NCBI RefSeq assembly: GCF_000247815.1
Contig: NC_021677.1
Span: forward strand, 62,507,122 to 62,571,121
Direction of reading: 5' to 3'
From: Ficedula albicollis
Lineage: Eukaryota > Chordata > Aves > Passeriformes > Muscicapidae
DNA: 64,000 nt
In this document: positions 1 to 29,274 of the stretch, piece after piece
How the letters are laid out: each line of letters begins with the position of its first letter
How positions within the stretch are numbered: position 1 is the first letter of the stretch
Notes under the pieces: generated by a model
Told to the model about the DNA's origin: nothing
Databases searched by the model: none
Seen by the model: only the letters and a program-made list of their open reading frames with translations
Made by a program: the position numbers and the translations under genes

Positions 1-912
1 GTGCTGGGGTCAGGGCAGCCAGGATGAACCCACCTGGGGCACTTCTCTGCTGAGCAGCACCACTGCCCAGCTCTGAATGAAGGATCATCACTAAATGCTG
101 CCTTTATTTCCCCCAAAGCTGCACGGTCAGCACAGGGGAGCAGGGAAATGTGCTTGATCTCCATGAAAACCTCACTGGTGGAGGAAAAGCAGGGAAGGAG
201 AAGGGCCCTTCCTGCCAGAACCCAGAGCTGGGCTGGCTGCTGAGGGATGAGCTTGTGCAGCTCTGCTGTGGGAAGAGCAGGGGGGCACTGCAGCCTTTGG
301 CTCTCTGGGCACACGGATTGTACCCCTGGATGGGTGCAGGGCTCAGGGGCAGTCTCTGGGCTGGACTTTCCCTTTTCTGCAGAGGGAAATCGTGGTCTGG
401 TGATAAACAGGCAGAGCCAGGATCTGGCCTTCACCTCTGGCAGAGCTGGGAGAGCCAAAATCCTGCCCTGGAGCAGAGGAGAGCAATGGCTGCTCCTCTT
501 TAACAGCCACAGCCAGGCACACACCAAGCACACAACCAGGATCCTCCCCAGGGGATCCCTGCAGAGCTGCCCATCCCCACAGGGCTCCACGAACTACAAC
601 TGCTGAGGGGCAAGACAAGAACAAGGCAGAACAAAGGAGCTTGCTGGGAGTTTTCTCAGATTGTTTTCCACACTGGACAGGAACTGGAGGCTCAGGGACA
701 CAGCTCCAGCCTTGCCCACCTCCCCAGCACAACAAACTCCACAAACAATTCCTCTGCCCCTCCTCTCCCCATCTGTAAGTTCTAAGGAACGGATTAAAAC
801 TTCAATGAAAACTGCAAAGGTGTCCCTGCACTGATCACAGCACAAGCAGCTGGATCTAACAACCCTAAACCCCAAAACCATCTCAAAGAGGCACAAAAAC
901 CCCCAAGAAACT
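1..912. other. ATL1 intron sequence, no recognised feature
   Basis: This is mixed-composition DNA downstream of the last visible ATL1 exon. I see no atlastin tail exon and no recognisable domain in its open frames. It is probably part of the intron before the terminal exon. Confidence 0.5.
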
Positions 913-913
913 C

Positions 914-1249
<336 letters not shown>

Positions 1250-1324
1250 TTTTTTTTTCACCCAAGGGGGTGAAAAAAGATGTTTTTTGCGTGCTGCTTT
1301 GAAACCAAAAACTCTTTATCCTAC

Positions 1325-17669
<16,345 letters not shown>

Positions 17670-18707
17670 GAGGGGTTTGGTGCAGTGAGGAGTCAGTAAC
17701 AGCGGGGCTGGACAGAGTGGTGAGAGATGCAAACACCCAAATATCCATCCCAAAATGGCATCATCCAGAGCAGAGCTGCTGCACCTGGCCTCAGACATCC
17801 CAATGGAGACTCCATGGGGTTGTCTCACCCCGTGCTCCACACAGGGACAGCACTCCCTGCTGGAATCCCCCGTGGCAAAACACATCTGCTAGATTTTATC
17901 CTACATGGAAAACGGATCTCTGCAACTTCCTACATAAACAGTGCCTGCCATCAACCTCCATTAGCCCTTTCTCAGCTGGAAAAGCAAAGTCCAAGCTTCT
18001 CATCATCCCTTCTACCACATTATCCAGGGATCTGCTCTCCTCTGGACACTCCCCACCAGGTCTTTCCTGAAGGCTGGCTCAAAAAGGAAGCAGCTCTCCA
18101 GCTGAGGTGTCCAAGGATCTCATATCTCCATCAAAGGATGCTGCCTTTGTGTATCCTGTGCCACTGCTGTTCCTGCAGCAACACATTCCTGCTCCATCTG
18201 CAGCTGATGCTCCAAGTGCAATGTGCTGTTCCTGCCATCAGCCTCATCATCAGCATCCCCCAGGACACTCCCAGCAGGAATCAGGCCATGCAGACACAAG
18301 CCCATCCTGATAAAAGCCACTTCTCTGCTCCCAAGTGGGAAGCACACACAAAGCACAAGCCCTGCCCACTTTCCCATTTGGAAATGGCCAAGTTCCCTGT
18401 GGAGCTGCTGAGGGATCACACAGGAGGGTTTCACAGGACCTGGATGCATTTTAAGACCTGCAGCCCTGGGATTTGCAATGAGCAGGCTGGCTCCAGTAGT
18501 TTTCCTTTCCTGGTGTTTCCAAACTTTCCAGCACAGGGAAGAGATGCTGAGGGTGATTCATGTGCCAGCCAGCTCACCTACAGCCAGTGAAACCTCCTTG
18601 CCAGCAGGAGAGTGAGATGGAAAGTTCCCCCCACTCTCCAATAAAAACTTCCCAGTTTGCTGGCTGTAACTTTCCCAAGTTTTGCCTCAAGCTAAACCTC
18701 CTCAATC
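17670..18707. other. unassigned sequence upstream of ATL1 exon 2
   Basis: Moderate GC, no recognised repeat. A 287-codon open frame lies here (17727-18590, plus) but has no domain, no splice context and a biased Pro/Ser/His make-up, so I do not call it a gene. Confidence 0.5.
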
Positions 18708-20499
18708 TCTGTTCCAGCCCCTGACCTTGGGGACCCAGTTTTGAGCTGTTTCAAAGCACAAGCACTGTGTGTGCACATGCTGAAAGAGATGTTATAAATA
18801 TCAAGAGGAATAGGATTTGCCCATTCTGGGCCTCTCTCTAAAGAAGCCTCCAGCAGTAGCTCCATATTTTAAATAACAGCAGCACTTTTGTGATTTCCTA
18901 AGATCCCACAAGGAAGTACAGGGATCGTTAAGCCTGGTTGCCAGGGGATTTCTGGTGGCTCTTGGACATATACTATGAGCTTTCTTTGCTCACAGCTGAA
19001 AGACAAAGATCTTTTCTTTCCATTGCTTGGAGGTTTTTTAGCTAAACAAAAGTCCCAAATGCTGTGAAAAGCAAGATTCTCCACCAGACTGCAGCACTAA
19101 AATATCCCTTCGAGCACCAGCCCCTGCCCCATGTCACTGCTTAGAGGCCTCTAGAAAAAAAATAAAATCCTTCCCATTTCAAATCCATGAGTCAGGATGT
19201 AGGCTCAAATTGCCAAACGAAGGTGAATGAAACACCTTTTCCAGCACTGAGGCATTCCCAAGGTAAGGACAGCCAGGTGCCAAAGGGCCACAGGCCCATG
19301 TGCTCTGTGTAAGCACTGCCAAGCTGCAAAGGGCCATAGAAAGGATAGGTGGTGTTTCCCAAAGCCTTGCTCAGCTCACCAAAGTCCTGTTTTTATTTTC
19401 TTCTTCCAGCTGCACAGAAAGGACAGTGGAGAGATCCTTGGATAGGATGTGACTCATGGTGGGGGCAGGAAAAGATTTGTAAATGAAATTAAACTTCAAT
19501 ATTTCTGTCTCTAACTCAGCCATGAGGGTGAAACAGCTGAGCCACCTTCCCAGAGCAGACAAATCCCACCTCCAGGCACAGAGGGAAGTGGGACCAGAAC
19601 TTTTCTGTTCCAGCCCCTGACCTTGGGGACCCAGTTTTGAGCTGTTTCAAAGCACAAGCACTGTGTGTGCACATGCTGAAAGAGATGTTATAAATATCAA
19701 GAGGAATAGGATTTGCCCATTCTGGGCCTCTCTCTAAAGAAGCCTCCAGCAGTAGCTCCATATTTTAAATAACAGCAGCACTTTTGTGATTTCCTAAGAT
19801 CCCACAAGGAAGTACAGGGATCGTTAAGCCTGGTTGCCAGGGGATTTCTGGTGGCTCTTGGACATATACTATGAGCTTTCTTTGCTCACAGCTGAAAGAC
19901 AAAGATCTTTTCTTTCCATTGCTTGGAGGTTTTTTAGCTAAACAAAAGTCCCAAATGCTGTGAAAAGCAAGATTCTCCACCAGACTGCAGCACTAAAATA
20001 TCCCTTCGAGCACCAGCCCCTGCCCCATGTCACTGCTTAGAGGCCTCTAGAAAAAAAATAAAATCCTTCCCATTTCAAATCCATGAGTCAGGATGTAGGC
20101 TCAAATTGCCAAACGAAGGTGAATGAAACACCTTTTCCAGCACTGAGGCATTCCCAAGGTAAGGACAGCCAGGTGCCAAAGGGCCACAGGCCCATGTGCT
20201 CTGTGTAAGCACTGCCAAGCTGCAAAGGGCCATAGAAAGGATAGGTGGTGTTTCCCAAAGCCTTGCTCAGCTCACCAAAGTCCTGTTTTTATTTTCTTCT
20301 TCCAGCTGCACAGAAAGGACAGTGGAGAGATCCTTGGATAGGATGTGACTCATGGTGGGGGCAGGAAAAGATTTGTAAATGAAATTAAACTTCAATATTT
20401 CTGTCTCTAACTCAGCCATGAGGGTGAAACAGCTGAGCCACCTTCCCAGAGCAGACAAATCCCACCTCCAGGCACAGAGGGAAGTGGGACCAGAACTTT
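18708..20499. repeat. 896-bp direct tandem duplication
   Basis: Unit 1 is about 18708-19603 and unit 2 about 19604-20499, head to tail. I saw no differences between them. The right end of unit 2 falls exactly where a CR1 copy begins at about 20500. The DNA has no recognised exon. Confidence 0.95.
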
Positions 20500-20925
20500 G
20501 GCTGGAGCCCCTTTGCTCTGGAGCCAGGCTGGGAGAGCTGGGAGTGCTCACCTGGAGCAGGGAAGGATCCAGGGAGAGCTCAGAGCCCCTTCCAGGGCCT
20601 AAAGGGGCTCCAGGAGAGCTGGAGAGGGACTGGGGACAAGGAGTGGAGGGACAGGACACAGGGAATGGCTTCACTGCCAGAGGGCAGGGATGGATGGGAT
20701 AGTGGGAATTGGGAATTCCTGGCTGGGAGGGTGGGGAGGCCCTTGGCACAGGGTGCCCAAAAAAGCTGTGGCTGCCCCTGGATCCCTGGGAGTGTCCCAG
20801 GCCAGGCTGGATGGGGTTTGGAGCAGCCTGGGACAGTGGAAGGTGTCACTGCCCACAGCAGGGGTGGGACTGAATGATCTTTAAGGCTCCTTCCAACTCA
20901 AACCATTCTGGAATTCCATAATTTA
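20500..20925 (+). mobile_element. CR1 LINE 3' fragment, plus orientation
   Basis: It runs from gctggagcccctttgctctg through gctccaggagagctggagag, aattcctggctgggagggtg and gtcccaggccaggctggatg to the end ccttccaactcaaaccattc. This is one of the longer CR1 copies here, about 425 bp. Confidence 0.92.
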
Positions 20926-20929
20926 TGTT

Positions 20930-22465
20930 TTTACTCATCCTGCACCAAGTGGGTACCCAGATGGGCACAGATCCTTCGATGCCCCTGGCTCAGAGAACTG
21001 AAGGGACCTCCCAGTGCTGGGACAGGGGCTGAGGAGAGTCCCCTGCCATGCCCCTGCCACAGGGACACCTGGTGCCAGATGCCCTCTCCTGGTGCCTGGA
21101 TGGCATCTTCCACATCTTCTTCTCCCTCTGCTCTTTCCAGCAGCTGAACCAAGAACCAGTGCAGAGGAACAGGGATTGTTTTGTCCTGTCAAATCATCAG
21201 AATTTGAAGGAGAGTAATTTTTTAAAGCAGATATTAACAGATTTTGGGAGAATATCTCCAGACACAGAAGTGGCCATGGTGTCCTAGGGGACATCCTTGT
21301 TTCCATCACCTGAACAGGAAAACCAGGCTGTTTGCACACCACAGAGCATTATGAGCAGGGTATGTTGATCTCCCAGTTCCTTGGAGACAGCAGGAATATT
21401 AAGCAGGTCTCAGAACTAATTTCATCCCTATCTCTGCCTCTTTCACATAGGCCATCTGCAGGCAAAAGTATCTTTTTCATATTTATATTCATATTTCCAT
21501 GTGATGAAACTTCCAGGTTCTGTTTATTAGATTATCTGCCACACTGCAGAGCCAGGGATTATTTTATAAAATGGCTGCACACTACTGGAAATCAATGCTT
21601 TTAACTGATCTTTCTGGTCACAAATGAGTTATTTGCCTTAAGGAAGCTATACCTGGCAGTGGCAAAAACTCATTCAGCCAAAAAGGAAAGGAAGGAGAGC
21701 TCAGCTTTGCTAAACACACTCTTGTTTTCACTCCTTTCTGAGCTGACTCCTCCTTTTCTCGGCTCTCTCCCGGCGCCCTGCAATTACGTCAATTCTCCAG
21801 CTGCTCATTCAGAAATTGTCAGGATCCAGCTCCTTTTCCTCATTTCATAACAGCTCATTCCCATGGCTCTGGAGCGGGGTGGAAGCCACCTCTCTTTTCC
21901 AGATGGCAATTCCAAGTGGGAAGGGCAAGCAGAGCAGGATTTGTGTCTGTACTCACTGGGCTGTCAGACAGCATAAAAAAAGCAAAGAATTCTTTAACTG
22001 GGCTAAGACTTGCTTTTGACTAAGTTAATTAAATTGAAACAGCGTATTTCACATTGTGCCTGTGTGCAGACTGAGAGACATGTCTAATGTAATTTACTTA
22101 ATTTATTCTTCTCTAGGAGTTAATGACATGCCACTAATTATGCAATGTTTGGAGAGTGCTTGCTGAGGCCTGTTCTGCCTTGGCCATGGAAGAACAGGTC
22201 ACAGAAATGCTGACTGCTTCCCAGAGTCCCTCAGAGCAATCAGCCCTGTCCTCAAGTGAGCCTGCACAATAAATACATTTCATTCCAGAGAATGAAACAC
22301 AGCCATGTCCCATCATCTGTGCAAACACTGCCTGAGCAGAGCCTGAGGAAGCCAATTTGCCAGCCCTGCTCTCAGGCTCTCTCACATCCCAGCAGCTCAG
22401 CTCTCCAAGCACTGCCTGTGGAAAGCAGGAGCTGCAGCCTGGGCTCCAATTCCTGGCTGAAATCA
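20930..22465. other. intergenic or intron 1 sequence, nothing recognised
   Basis: Mixed sequence with AT-rich stretches around 21400-22130. An open frame on the minus strand near 22134-22565 ends MAKAEQAS..., but its context does not fit the ATL1 start (see rejected list). Confidence 0.5.
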
Positions 22466-22467
22466 CA

Positions 22468-22880
22468 GCCCCAGAATAGTTTGGGTTAGAAGGGACCTTA
22501 AAAATCATCTTATTCCACCTCCTGCCATGAGCAGGGACACCTTCCACTGTCCCAGGCTGCTCCAAGCCCCATCCAGCCTGGCCTTGGACACTCCCAGGGA
22601 TCCAGGGCCAGCCACAGCTGCTCTGGGCACCCTGTGCCAGGGCCTCACCACCCTCACAGGGAAGAATTTTTTCCTCATATCCAATCTAATCTAATCTAAT
22701 CTAATCTAATCTAATCTCTCATTTTTTAGTTTAAATCCATTTCCTCTCATCCTATAACTATCTGCCCATGTACAAAGTCACTCTTCTTTTTTAAAAGCCA
22801 CTTCCAAGTACTGGAAGGCCACAGCAAGTTCTCCCTGGAGCTTTCTCTTCTCCAGGCAAAACAAACCAGCTCAGATGTCC
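22468..22880 (-). mobile_element. CR1 LINE fragment with internal CTAAT repeat, minus orientation
   Basis: ccagaatagtttgggttaga starts a reversed CR1 that runs through agccacagctgctctgggca. At about 22682-22720 a (CTAAT)n pentamer array of about seven units lies where CR1 normally has the ctaatctaa sequence. It resumes with ttaaatccatttcctctcat. Confidence 0.85.
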
Positions 22881-23807
22881 CACACACAAAAACACCAATG
22901 TCAGGCAGTGCTGCCATTCTGAGGGCATTCAAACCAAACAAACTACCAAGGAGAGAAAATCAAGGTTTGATGGGAAGCTTGAACTTTCTGTTATTTCCAT
23001 GAACAGAGTATCTCGTATCTGCTGGCTCAGGCTGCTTATCAGCAGTTCTCAGGGGATCAGTTTGACCAACAGTGATATCTGTGTGGCTCCTTGCTGGAGT
23101 TTCCATCCCAAACATATCGAGCTGCCACCAACAGCAGCACGAGCCAAGCCCTGAACAGAGCCTGCAGTCAGCCTCCATCGCTCTGGGTGCTCTCCAGAGA
23201 GCTGCAGCTTGCAGGAAGCTTATCTGCCCTCCACAACAGCTCAGGGGAACACAGCCCTCCCTCCCCAAGCATCTCCCCTGCACTGGGCACGTTCAGCCTG
23301 GCTGCTGCTGGCACACAGCTCTGCTCTCTGTGGTGTGCTGAACTCCAGCAGCCAGCAATGACCAGCAGTGCTCTGAGGAGGCTGGGAGGGTGGGGAGCTC
23401 CGAGCATGCATCAGGAATCCTCTCCTCCTCTCCGTGATAGGCTGGCACAGAGCTCAGCACCTGACCCAGCCAACCAGGGAAAAATGAGAATAAAGCATGG
23501 GAGCAATGTGTGTGCACTGGAGAGTCAGAGCAGGGAGTTCCCTGGTTCTGCACAAAGGATGCAGCCCAAAGAGCAGAGCCTGGCCTGGCCAGCTGAGAGC
23601 TGGAAATTCCTTCAGCATGGGCTGCCAGAAGGTGCCCAGACAGAGGTGCTCCTGGGAGACAGGGCCTTGCAGAGGGTGGGGCAGGGAAGCCTGGCTGGGT
23701 AAAGCCCTTGCAGCCACCCTGGCTCTGAAGGTTCCTGGCCAGCAGGGCAGAAAACCTCCCAAGCTGGGTTTAACCACACACACAGTCACCACCCCTCACT
23801 GTGACAC

Positions 23808-24095
23808 AGAATCCCACACTGGTTTGGGGTGGAAGGGATCTTAATGCACATCCAGTTCCAACCTTTACACAAATACACCTACTATCTCAGGTTGCTCCAA
23901 ACCTGGTCCAGCCAGGCCTTGGACACTTCCAGGGATCCAGGGACAGTCACAGCTTCTCTGGGCACCCTGTGCCAGGGCCTTACCACCCTCACAGTCAAGA
24001 ATTTTTTCCAAATATCCCATCTAACCCTGCCCTCTGGCAGTGGGAAGCCATTCTCCCTTATCCTGGTACTATGTGGTCTTGTAAATAAGTTTCTT
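23808..24095 (-). mobile_element. CR1 LINE 3' fragment, minus orientation
   Basis: agaatcccacactggtttgg through ccaggccttggacacttcca, agcttctctgggcaccctgt and tatcccatctaaccctgccc. The left breakpoint of the 2,497-bp duplication lies at its end. Confidence 0.85.
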
Positions 24096-24479
24096 TACAT
24101 GCACCTCCTGCACCCTGATCTCACAGACACACAACCTCCCCTCTACTGGGATTTTTGACATCTCCACAGAACCAGAGGACTCCAGATCCAAGCAGGGGAA
24201 GCACCAAATGCTGCCCATCCACTAACTAGAACCATTGGGACTTGATAAGTGACACACGCACCTCTGTCAGGCTCTCTTGCTGTGCTACCCCCTTACACCT
24301 GGGGCTGCTGATCTGGCAAATGCAGCAAGGAGAGGAAGGCAGAGCCAGAACTTAGAGTGCCCAACCAGGAAATCATCTGCACCTCCTCAGACTGGATGTA
24401 ATCACAGCTGCCATGAATCTCTGGAAATGACAAATCAATGACAATCCATGGAGCTGCAGGGCATCAGAAACAGGTGAAG

Positions 24480-24695
24480 AAAACTGTTATGGAAAAAGGA
24501 GCCCTGTCATTCAACAATGAAGAATGGCAGATAAATAGAAATGGACTGCTCAGGGATGTGGTGGAGTCACCACCTCTGGAGGTGCTTCAGCAAAGCCTGG
24601 ATGCAGCACTTAGTGCCACAGTCTGGTTAACAAGGTGGTATTTGGGACTTGATTATCTCAGAGGTCTTTTACAACCTAAATGACTGATTCTGTAA
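24480..24695 (+). mobile_element. CR1 LINE fragment (copy in unit 1)
   Basis: gactgctcagggatgtggtg, gagtcaccacctctggaggt, agtctggttaacaaggtggt and gaggtcttttacaacctaaa match a CR1 3' subfamily in plus orientation, ending gattctgt. The same piece recurs at about 26977-27192 in unit 2. Confidence 0.75.
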
Positions 24696-25554
24696 AAGGC
24701 CACACTTGGCATTTCCCCTTTGGGATCCCAAGCTCCTCTCCAAAGCCAGGCAAACTCCCACAGCTGAGCTACACAGCTGTGTTAACACCTCTGCCAATCC
24801 AACCTGCACTCCCACATTCTCCTGGCAGGGAGCTCACTCTGCCTCCCAGGATGGTTGGAGCAGGGAGCTGAGCAGGGTGGCTGCTGCTGCCAGGCTTCAT
24901 CCTCACTCTTTGCTTTTTTGGGAGCACTGGAGATGTGGAGTGCACCTTCTTCCTGCCAGCCCTGAGTCACCCAGCTGGCAGCAGCACAGCTTCAGCTCCA
25001 CATGGCCAGCTCAGCCCCTTCTCCCTTTGCCAGAGGGAACAAGGGCATGAATGATTCTGCTGATAGCAGAAGTGGTTTGAGACCTTCCCATGTGAACCAC
25101 TGCTGACAGGAGCAAGAGTTTGGATGATAACTGCCCCCCCCCAAAGCTGACTGTTACAACATCTCAAATGCCAAAGTACAATTTGAGTTTTTAAATTACA
25201 ACACCTACTACATGAAGCTCCAGTGCTTAGCTGGCTCTGAAGCAAGAGCAGCTCCTACTGCTGTCAAATTCCCAGGCTGAGCTTTGACACAGGCAGGCAA
25301 CTACCTTAGGAATGAAGCAAATCAGGTTTTTTGTAGAATTTTTTCAGGAAGTTTGAGGTCAGGTCACAGACAGTTATGTGGCTGTGCCCATGACAGCTCA
25401 CATTGCAGGAATGGCTGAGTCAGAGGCAAGGTGGGCACCTCCCATAGTCAAAATATTGTTGGAAGAGCACCTGCAAAAAGCTATTACCTGTTTGTCAGGT
25501 GCAAACCCTGGGCCTGCTGCCTTTCCCACATTTAAACCTAGCCAGGCTCCAGGG

Positions 25555-25720
25555 TAACACAGAATCCCAAAATGGTTTGGGTTGGAAGGGAATCTAAAGA
25601 ACAACTCATCCCAACTCTTGTCCAACCTCCCACTATCCCAGGTTGCTCCAACACCCACCCAACCTTGGACACTTTTAGGGATACACCTCCAGAACTTCCC
25701 TCCCAGCACACATTTTCTGC
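25555..25720 (-). mobile_element. CR1 3' fragment, minus orientation (unit 1)
   Basis: gaatcccaaaatggtttggg and ccaggttgctccaacaccca mark a reversed CR1 end. The duplicate copy is at about 28052-28217. Confidence 0.8.
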
Positions 25721-26976
25721 ATGGTCCTTCATCTGCACTGTTTTCTTCATCCTTCATCTCCACCACCAGTATTGGATTTAGGTTTTTTTCTGACATTAAA
25801 TTATTTCTAGCTTTTTGTTGCTAAAATTGGCTGAAAATAAAGTTTGGTAAACATGCCATGAAATTTTAGGACGTAACATAAAAGGTAATTAATTACACCC
25901 CACATAAAATGCTTATGTATATAAAGTGCTTTAAATCTGCTTTATGGGCTTGGCAGAACTCAGCCCATTCTCCAGAGCCTCCACCACATTTGGGAGATGT
26001 GTGTTCAGTTATTTTCCTGCTGTAACACTTCATTTTTCCTGAACTGATGGCAAATGAGAGCGTTTCTGTTTTCACTCTCTAGAGTGAAATGACTTTTTCA
26101 GAAGTGACCTGTGGGACACCATGTGCTTCACAGAGCATGACAACACCTGCCCCAGCTCCTTCCCCCGCTGGAGAAGGTTCCAGTCAGTGATCCAGGGGAA
26201 CTGATATAAAGCCTGCTGCCTCTGAGCATCACCCAGGCCCTAAACAATATTCAAGTGTGCTGTTTGTCACCCATGGGCTTAGCAGGGAAAATGCAGCAAG
26301 ACAAAAGCAATGCCACATGCTGCTTCATTAAACAAGGAAGCAGCCAAGGCCAGAGCCACTGATGGCACGGACACAACATGAGGCAGGACAAGGGCACCAT
26401 GTCACCTCTCTGAGGCAGGATCAGGACATCCTGGTTTTTCCCCAAACAGAAGTAGTCAGGCTGCTCTTGCTCCTGCTCATCTGGTAGATCCCAGCTATTC
26501 CAATTCCCTGTACAGTTCTGCTGCCTGTCACTCACCCTTGACTTCAGATGGGACAGGACATAGGGAGTGGCTTCCCACTGCCAGAGGGTTAGAACATGCA
26601 CCTCCTGCACCCTGATCTCACAGACACACAACCTCCCCTCTACTGGGATTTTTGACATCTCCACAGAACCAGAGGACTCCAGATCCAAGCAGGGGAAGCA
26701 CCAAATGCTGCCCATCCACTAACTAGAACCATTGGGACTTGATAAGTGACACACGCACCTCTGTCAGGCTCTCTTGCTGTGCTACCCCCTTACACCTGGG
26801 GCTGCTGATCTGGCAAATGCAGCAAGGAGAGGAAGGCAGAGCCAGAACTTAGAGTGCCCAACCAGGAAATCATCTGCACCTCCTCAGACTGGATGTAATC
26901 ACAGCTGCCATGAATCTCTGGAAATGACAAATCAATGACAATCCATGGAGCTGCAGGGCATCAGAAACAGGTGAAG

Positions 26977-27192
26977 AAAACTGTTATGGAAAAAGGAGCC
27001 CTGTCATTTAACAATGAAGAATGGCAGATAAATAGAAATGGACTGCTCAGGGATGTGGTGGAGTCACCACCTCTGGAGGTGCTTCAGCAAAGCCTGGATG
27101 CAGCACTTAGTGCCACAGTCTGGTTAACAAGGTGGTATTTGGGACTTGATTATCTCAGAGGTCTTTTACAACCTAAATGACTGATTCTGTAA
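26977..27192 (+). mobile_element. CR1 LINE fragment (copy in unit 2)
   Basis: This is the duplicated counterpart of 24480-24695 and differs from it at position 27009. Confidence 0.75.
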
Positions 27193-28051
27193 AAGGCCAC
27201 ACTTGGCATTTCCCCTTTGGGATCCCAAGCTCCTCTCCAAAGCCAGGCAAACTCCCACAGCTGAGCTACACAGCTGTGTTAACACCTCTGCCAATCCAAC
27301 CTGCACTCCCACATTCTCCTGGCAGGGAGCTCACTCTGCCTCCCAGGATGGTTGGAGCAGGGAGCTGAGCAGGGTGGCTGCTGCTGCCAGGCTTCATCCT
27401 CACTCTTTGCTTTTTTGGGAGCACTGGAGATGTGGAGTGCACCTTCTTCCTGCCAGCCCTGAGTCACCCAGCTGGCAGCAGCACAGCTTCAGCTCCACAT
27501 GGCCAGCTCAGCCCCTTCTCCCTTTGCCAGAGGGAACAAGGGCATGAATGATTCTGCTGATAGCAGAAGTGGTTTGGGACCTTCCCATGTGAACCACTGC
27601 TGACAGGAGCAAGAGTTTGGATGATAACTGCCCCCCCCCAAAGCTGACTGTTACAACATCTCAAATGCCAAAGTACAATTTGAGTTTTTAAATTACAACA
27701 CCTACTACATGAAGCTCCAGTGCTTAGCTGGCTCTGAAGCAAGAGCAGCTCCTACTGCTGTCAAATTCCCAGGCTGAGCTTTGACACAGGCAGGCAACTA
27801 CCTTAGGAATGAAGCAAATCAGGTTTTTTGTAGAATTTTTTCAGGAAGTTTGAGGTCAGGTCACAGACAGTTATGTGGCTGTGCCCATGACAGCTCACAT
27901 TGCAGGAATGGCTGAGTCAGAGGCAAGGTGGGCACCTCCCATAGTCAAAATATTGTTGGAAGAGCACCTGCAAAAAGCTATTACCTGTTTGTCAGGTGCA
28001 AACCCTGGGCCTGCTGCCTTTCCCACATTTAAACCTAGCCAGGCTCCAGGG

Positions 28052-28217
28052 TAACACAGAATCCCAAAATGGTTTGGGTTGGAAGGGAATCTAAAGAACA
28101 ACTCATCCCAACTCTTGTCCAACCTCCCACTATCCCAGGTTGCTCCAACACCCACCCAACCTTGGACACTTTTAGGGATACACCTCCAGAAATTCCCTCC
28201 CAGCACACATTTTCTGC
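28052..28217 (-). mobile_element. CR1 3' fragment, minus orientation (unit 2)
   Basis: The counterpart of 25555-25720, with one base difference at 28192. Confidence 0.8.
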
Positions 28218-29044
28218 ATGGTCCTTCATCTGCACTGTTTTCTTCATCCTTCATCTCCACCACCAGTATTGGATTTAGGTTTTTTTCTGACATTAAATTA
28301 TTTCTAGCTTTTTGTTGCTAAAATTGGCTGAAAATAAAGTTTGGTAAACATGCCATGAAATTTTAGGACGTAACATAAAAGGTAATTAATTACACCCTGC
28401 ATAAAATGCTTATGTATATAAAGTGCTTTAAATCTGCTTTATGGGCTTGGCAGAACTCAGCCCATTCTCCAGAGCCTCCACCACATTTGGGAGATGTGTG
28501 TTCAGTTATTTTCCTGCTGTAACACTTCATTTTTCCTGAACTGATGGCAAATGAGAGCGTTTCTGTTTTCACTCTCTAGAGTGAAATGACTTTTTCAGAA
28601 GTGACCTGTGGGACACCATGTGCTTCACAGAGCATGACAACACCTGCCCCAGCTCCTTCCCCCGCTGGAGAAGGTTCCAGTCAGTGATCCAGGGGAACTG
28701 ATATAAAGCCTGCTGCCTCTGAGCATCACCCAGGCCCTAAACAATATTCAAGTGTGCTGTTTGTCACCCATGGGCTTAGCAGGGAAAATGCAGCAAGACA
28801 AAAGCAATGCCACATGCTGCTTCATTAAACAAGGAAGCAGCCAAGGCCAGAGCCACTGATGGCACGGACACAACATGAGGCAGGACAAGGGCACCATGTC
28901 ACCTCTCTGAGGCAGGATCAGGACATCCTGGTTTTTCCCCAAACAGAAGAAGTCAGGTTGCTCTTGCTCCTGCTCATCTGGTAGATCCCAGCTATTCCAA
29001 TTCCCTGTACAGTTCTGCTGCCTGTCACTCACCCTTGACTTCAG

Positions 29045-29270
29045 ATGGGACAGGACATAGGGAGTGGCTTCCCACTGCCAGAGGGTTAGAAGGGATATTA
29101 GGAAAAAATTCTTCCCTGTGAGGATGAGGAGACCCTTTTACAGGTTGCCCAGAGAAGCTGTGCCTGCCCCTGGATCTCTGGAAGTGTTCCAGGCCAGGTT
29201 GGATGGGACTTGGAGCAACCTGATCTACTGGGAAGTGTCCCTGCCCATTCCATGATTCTATAATCACATT
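29045..29270 (+). mobile_element. CR1 LINE 3' fragment, plus orientation
   Basis: ggcttcccactgccagaggg, ggaaaaaattcttccctgtg, ttccaggccaggttggatgg and the end ccatgattctataatcac. The right breakpoint of the 2,497-bp duplication lies within it. Confidence 0.88.
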
Positions 29271-29274
29271 CAGC

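Larger units (their letters stand above)
24097..29090. repeat. 2,497-bp direct tandem duplication
   Basis: Unit 1 is about 24097-26593 and unit 2 about 26594-29090, head to tail. I noticed seven single-base differences (for example C24512/T27009, A25080/G27577, C25695/A28192, T26453/A28950), about 0.3%. Each unit includes two CR1-derived pieces and no recognised exon. Confidence 0.95.

Noticed and set aside
343..744. Minus-strand frame with VYHQT, weakly like the LYHQAF of the atlastin-1 tail
   Set aside because: The match is four to five residues, the flanking residues do not fit, and no acceptor in suitable phase is evident.
17727..18590. 287-codon open frame, the longest without a simple repeat
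   Set aside because: No recognisable domain, no splice or promoter context, and a Pro/Ser/His-rich make-up like translated non-coding DNA.
22134..22565. Minus-strand frame containing MAKAEQAS, as a possible ATL1 first exon (family starts MAK)
   Set aside because: Only the first three residues match. The frame runs to a stop without a donor in the phase that exon 2 needs, and it overlaps the edge of a CR1 copy.
23091..23702. 203-codon plus-strand frame
   Set aside because: No domain or conserved motif, with stops and other frames typical of non-coding DNA.
24438..24683. 81-codon frame present twice (also at 26935) as a conserved gene
   Set aside because: It is the translation of a CR1 3' fragment, and the second copy is due to the 2,497-bp duplication.
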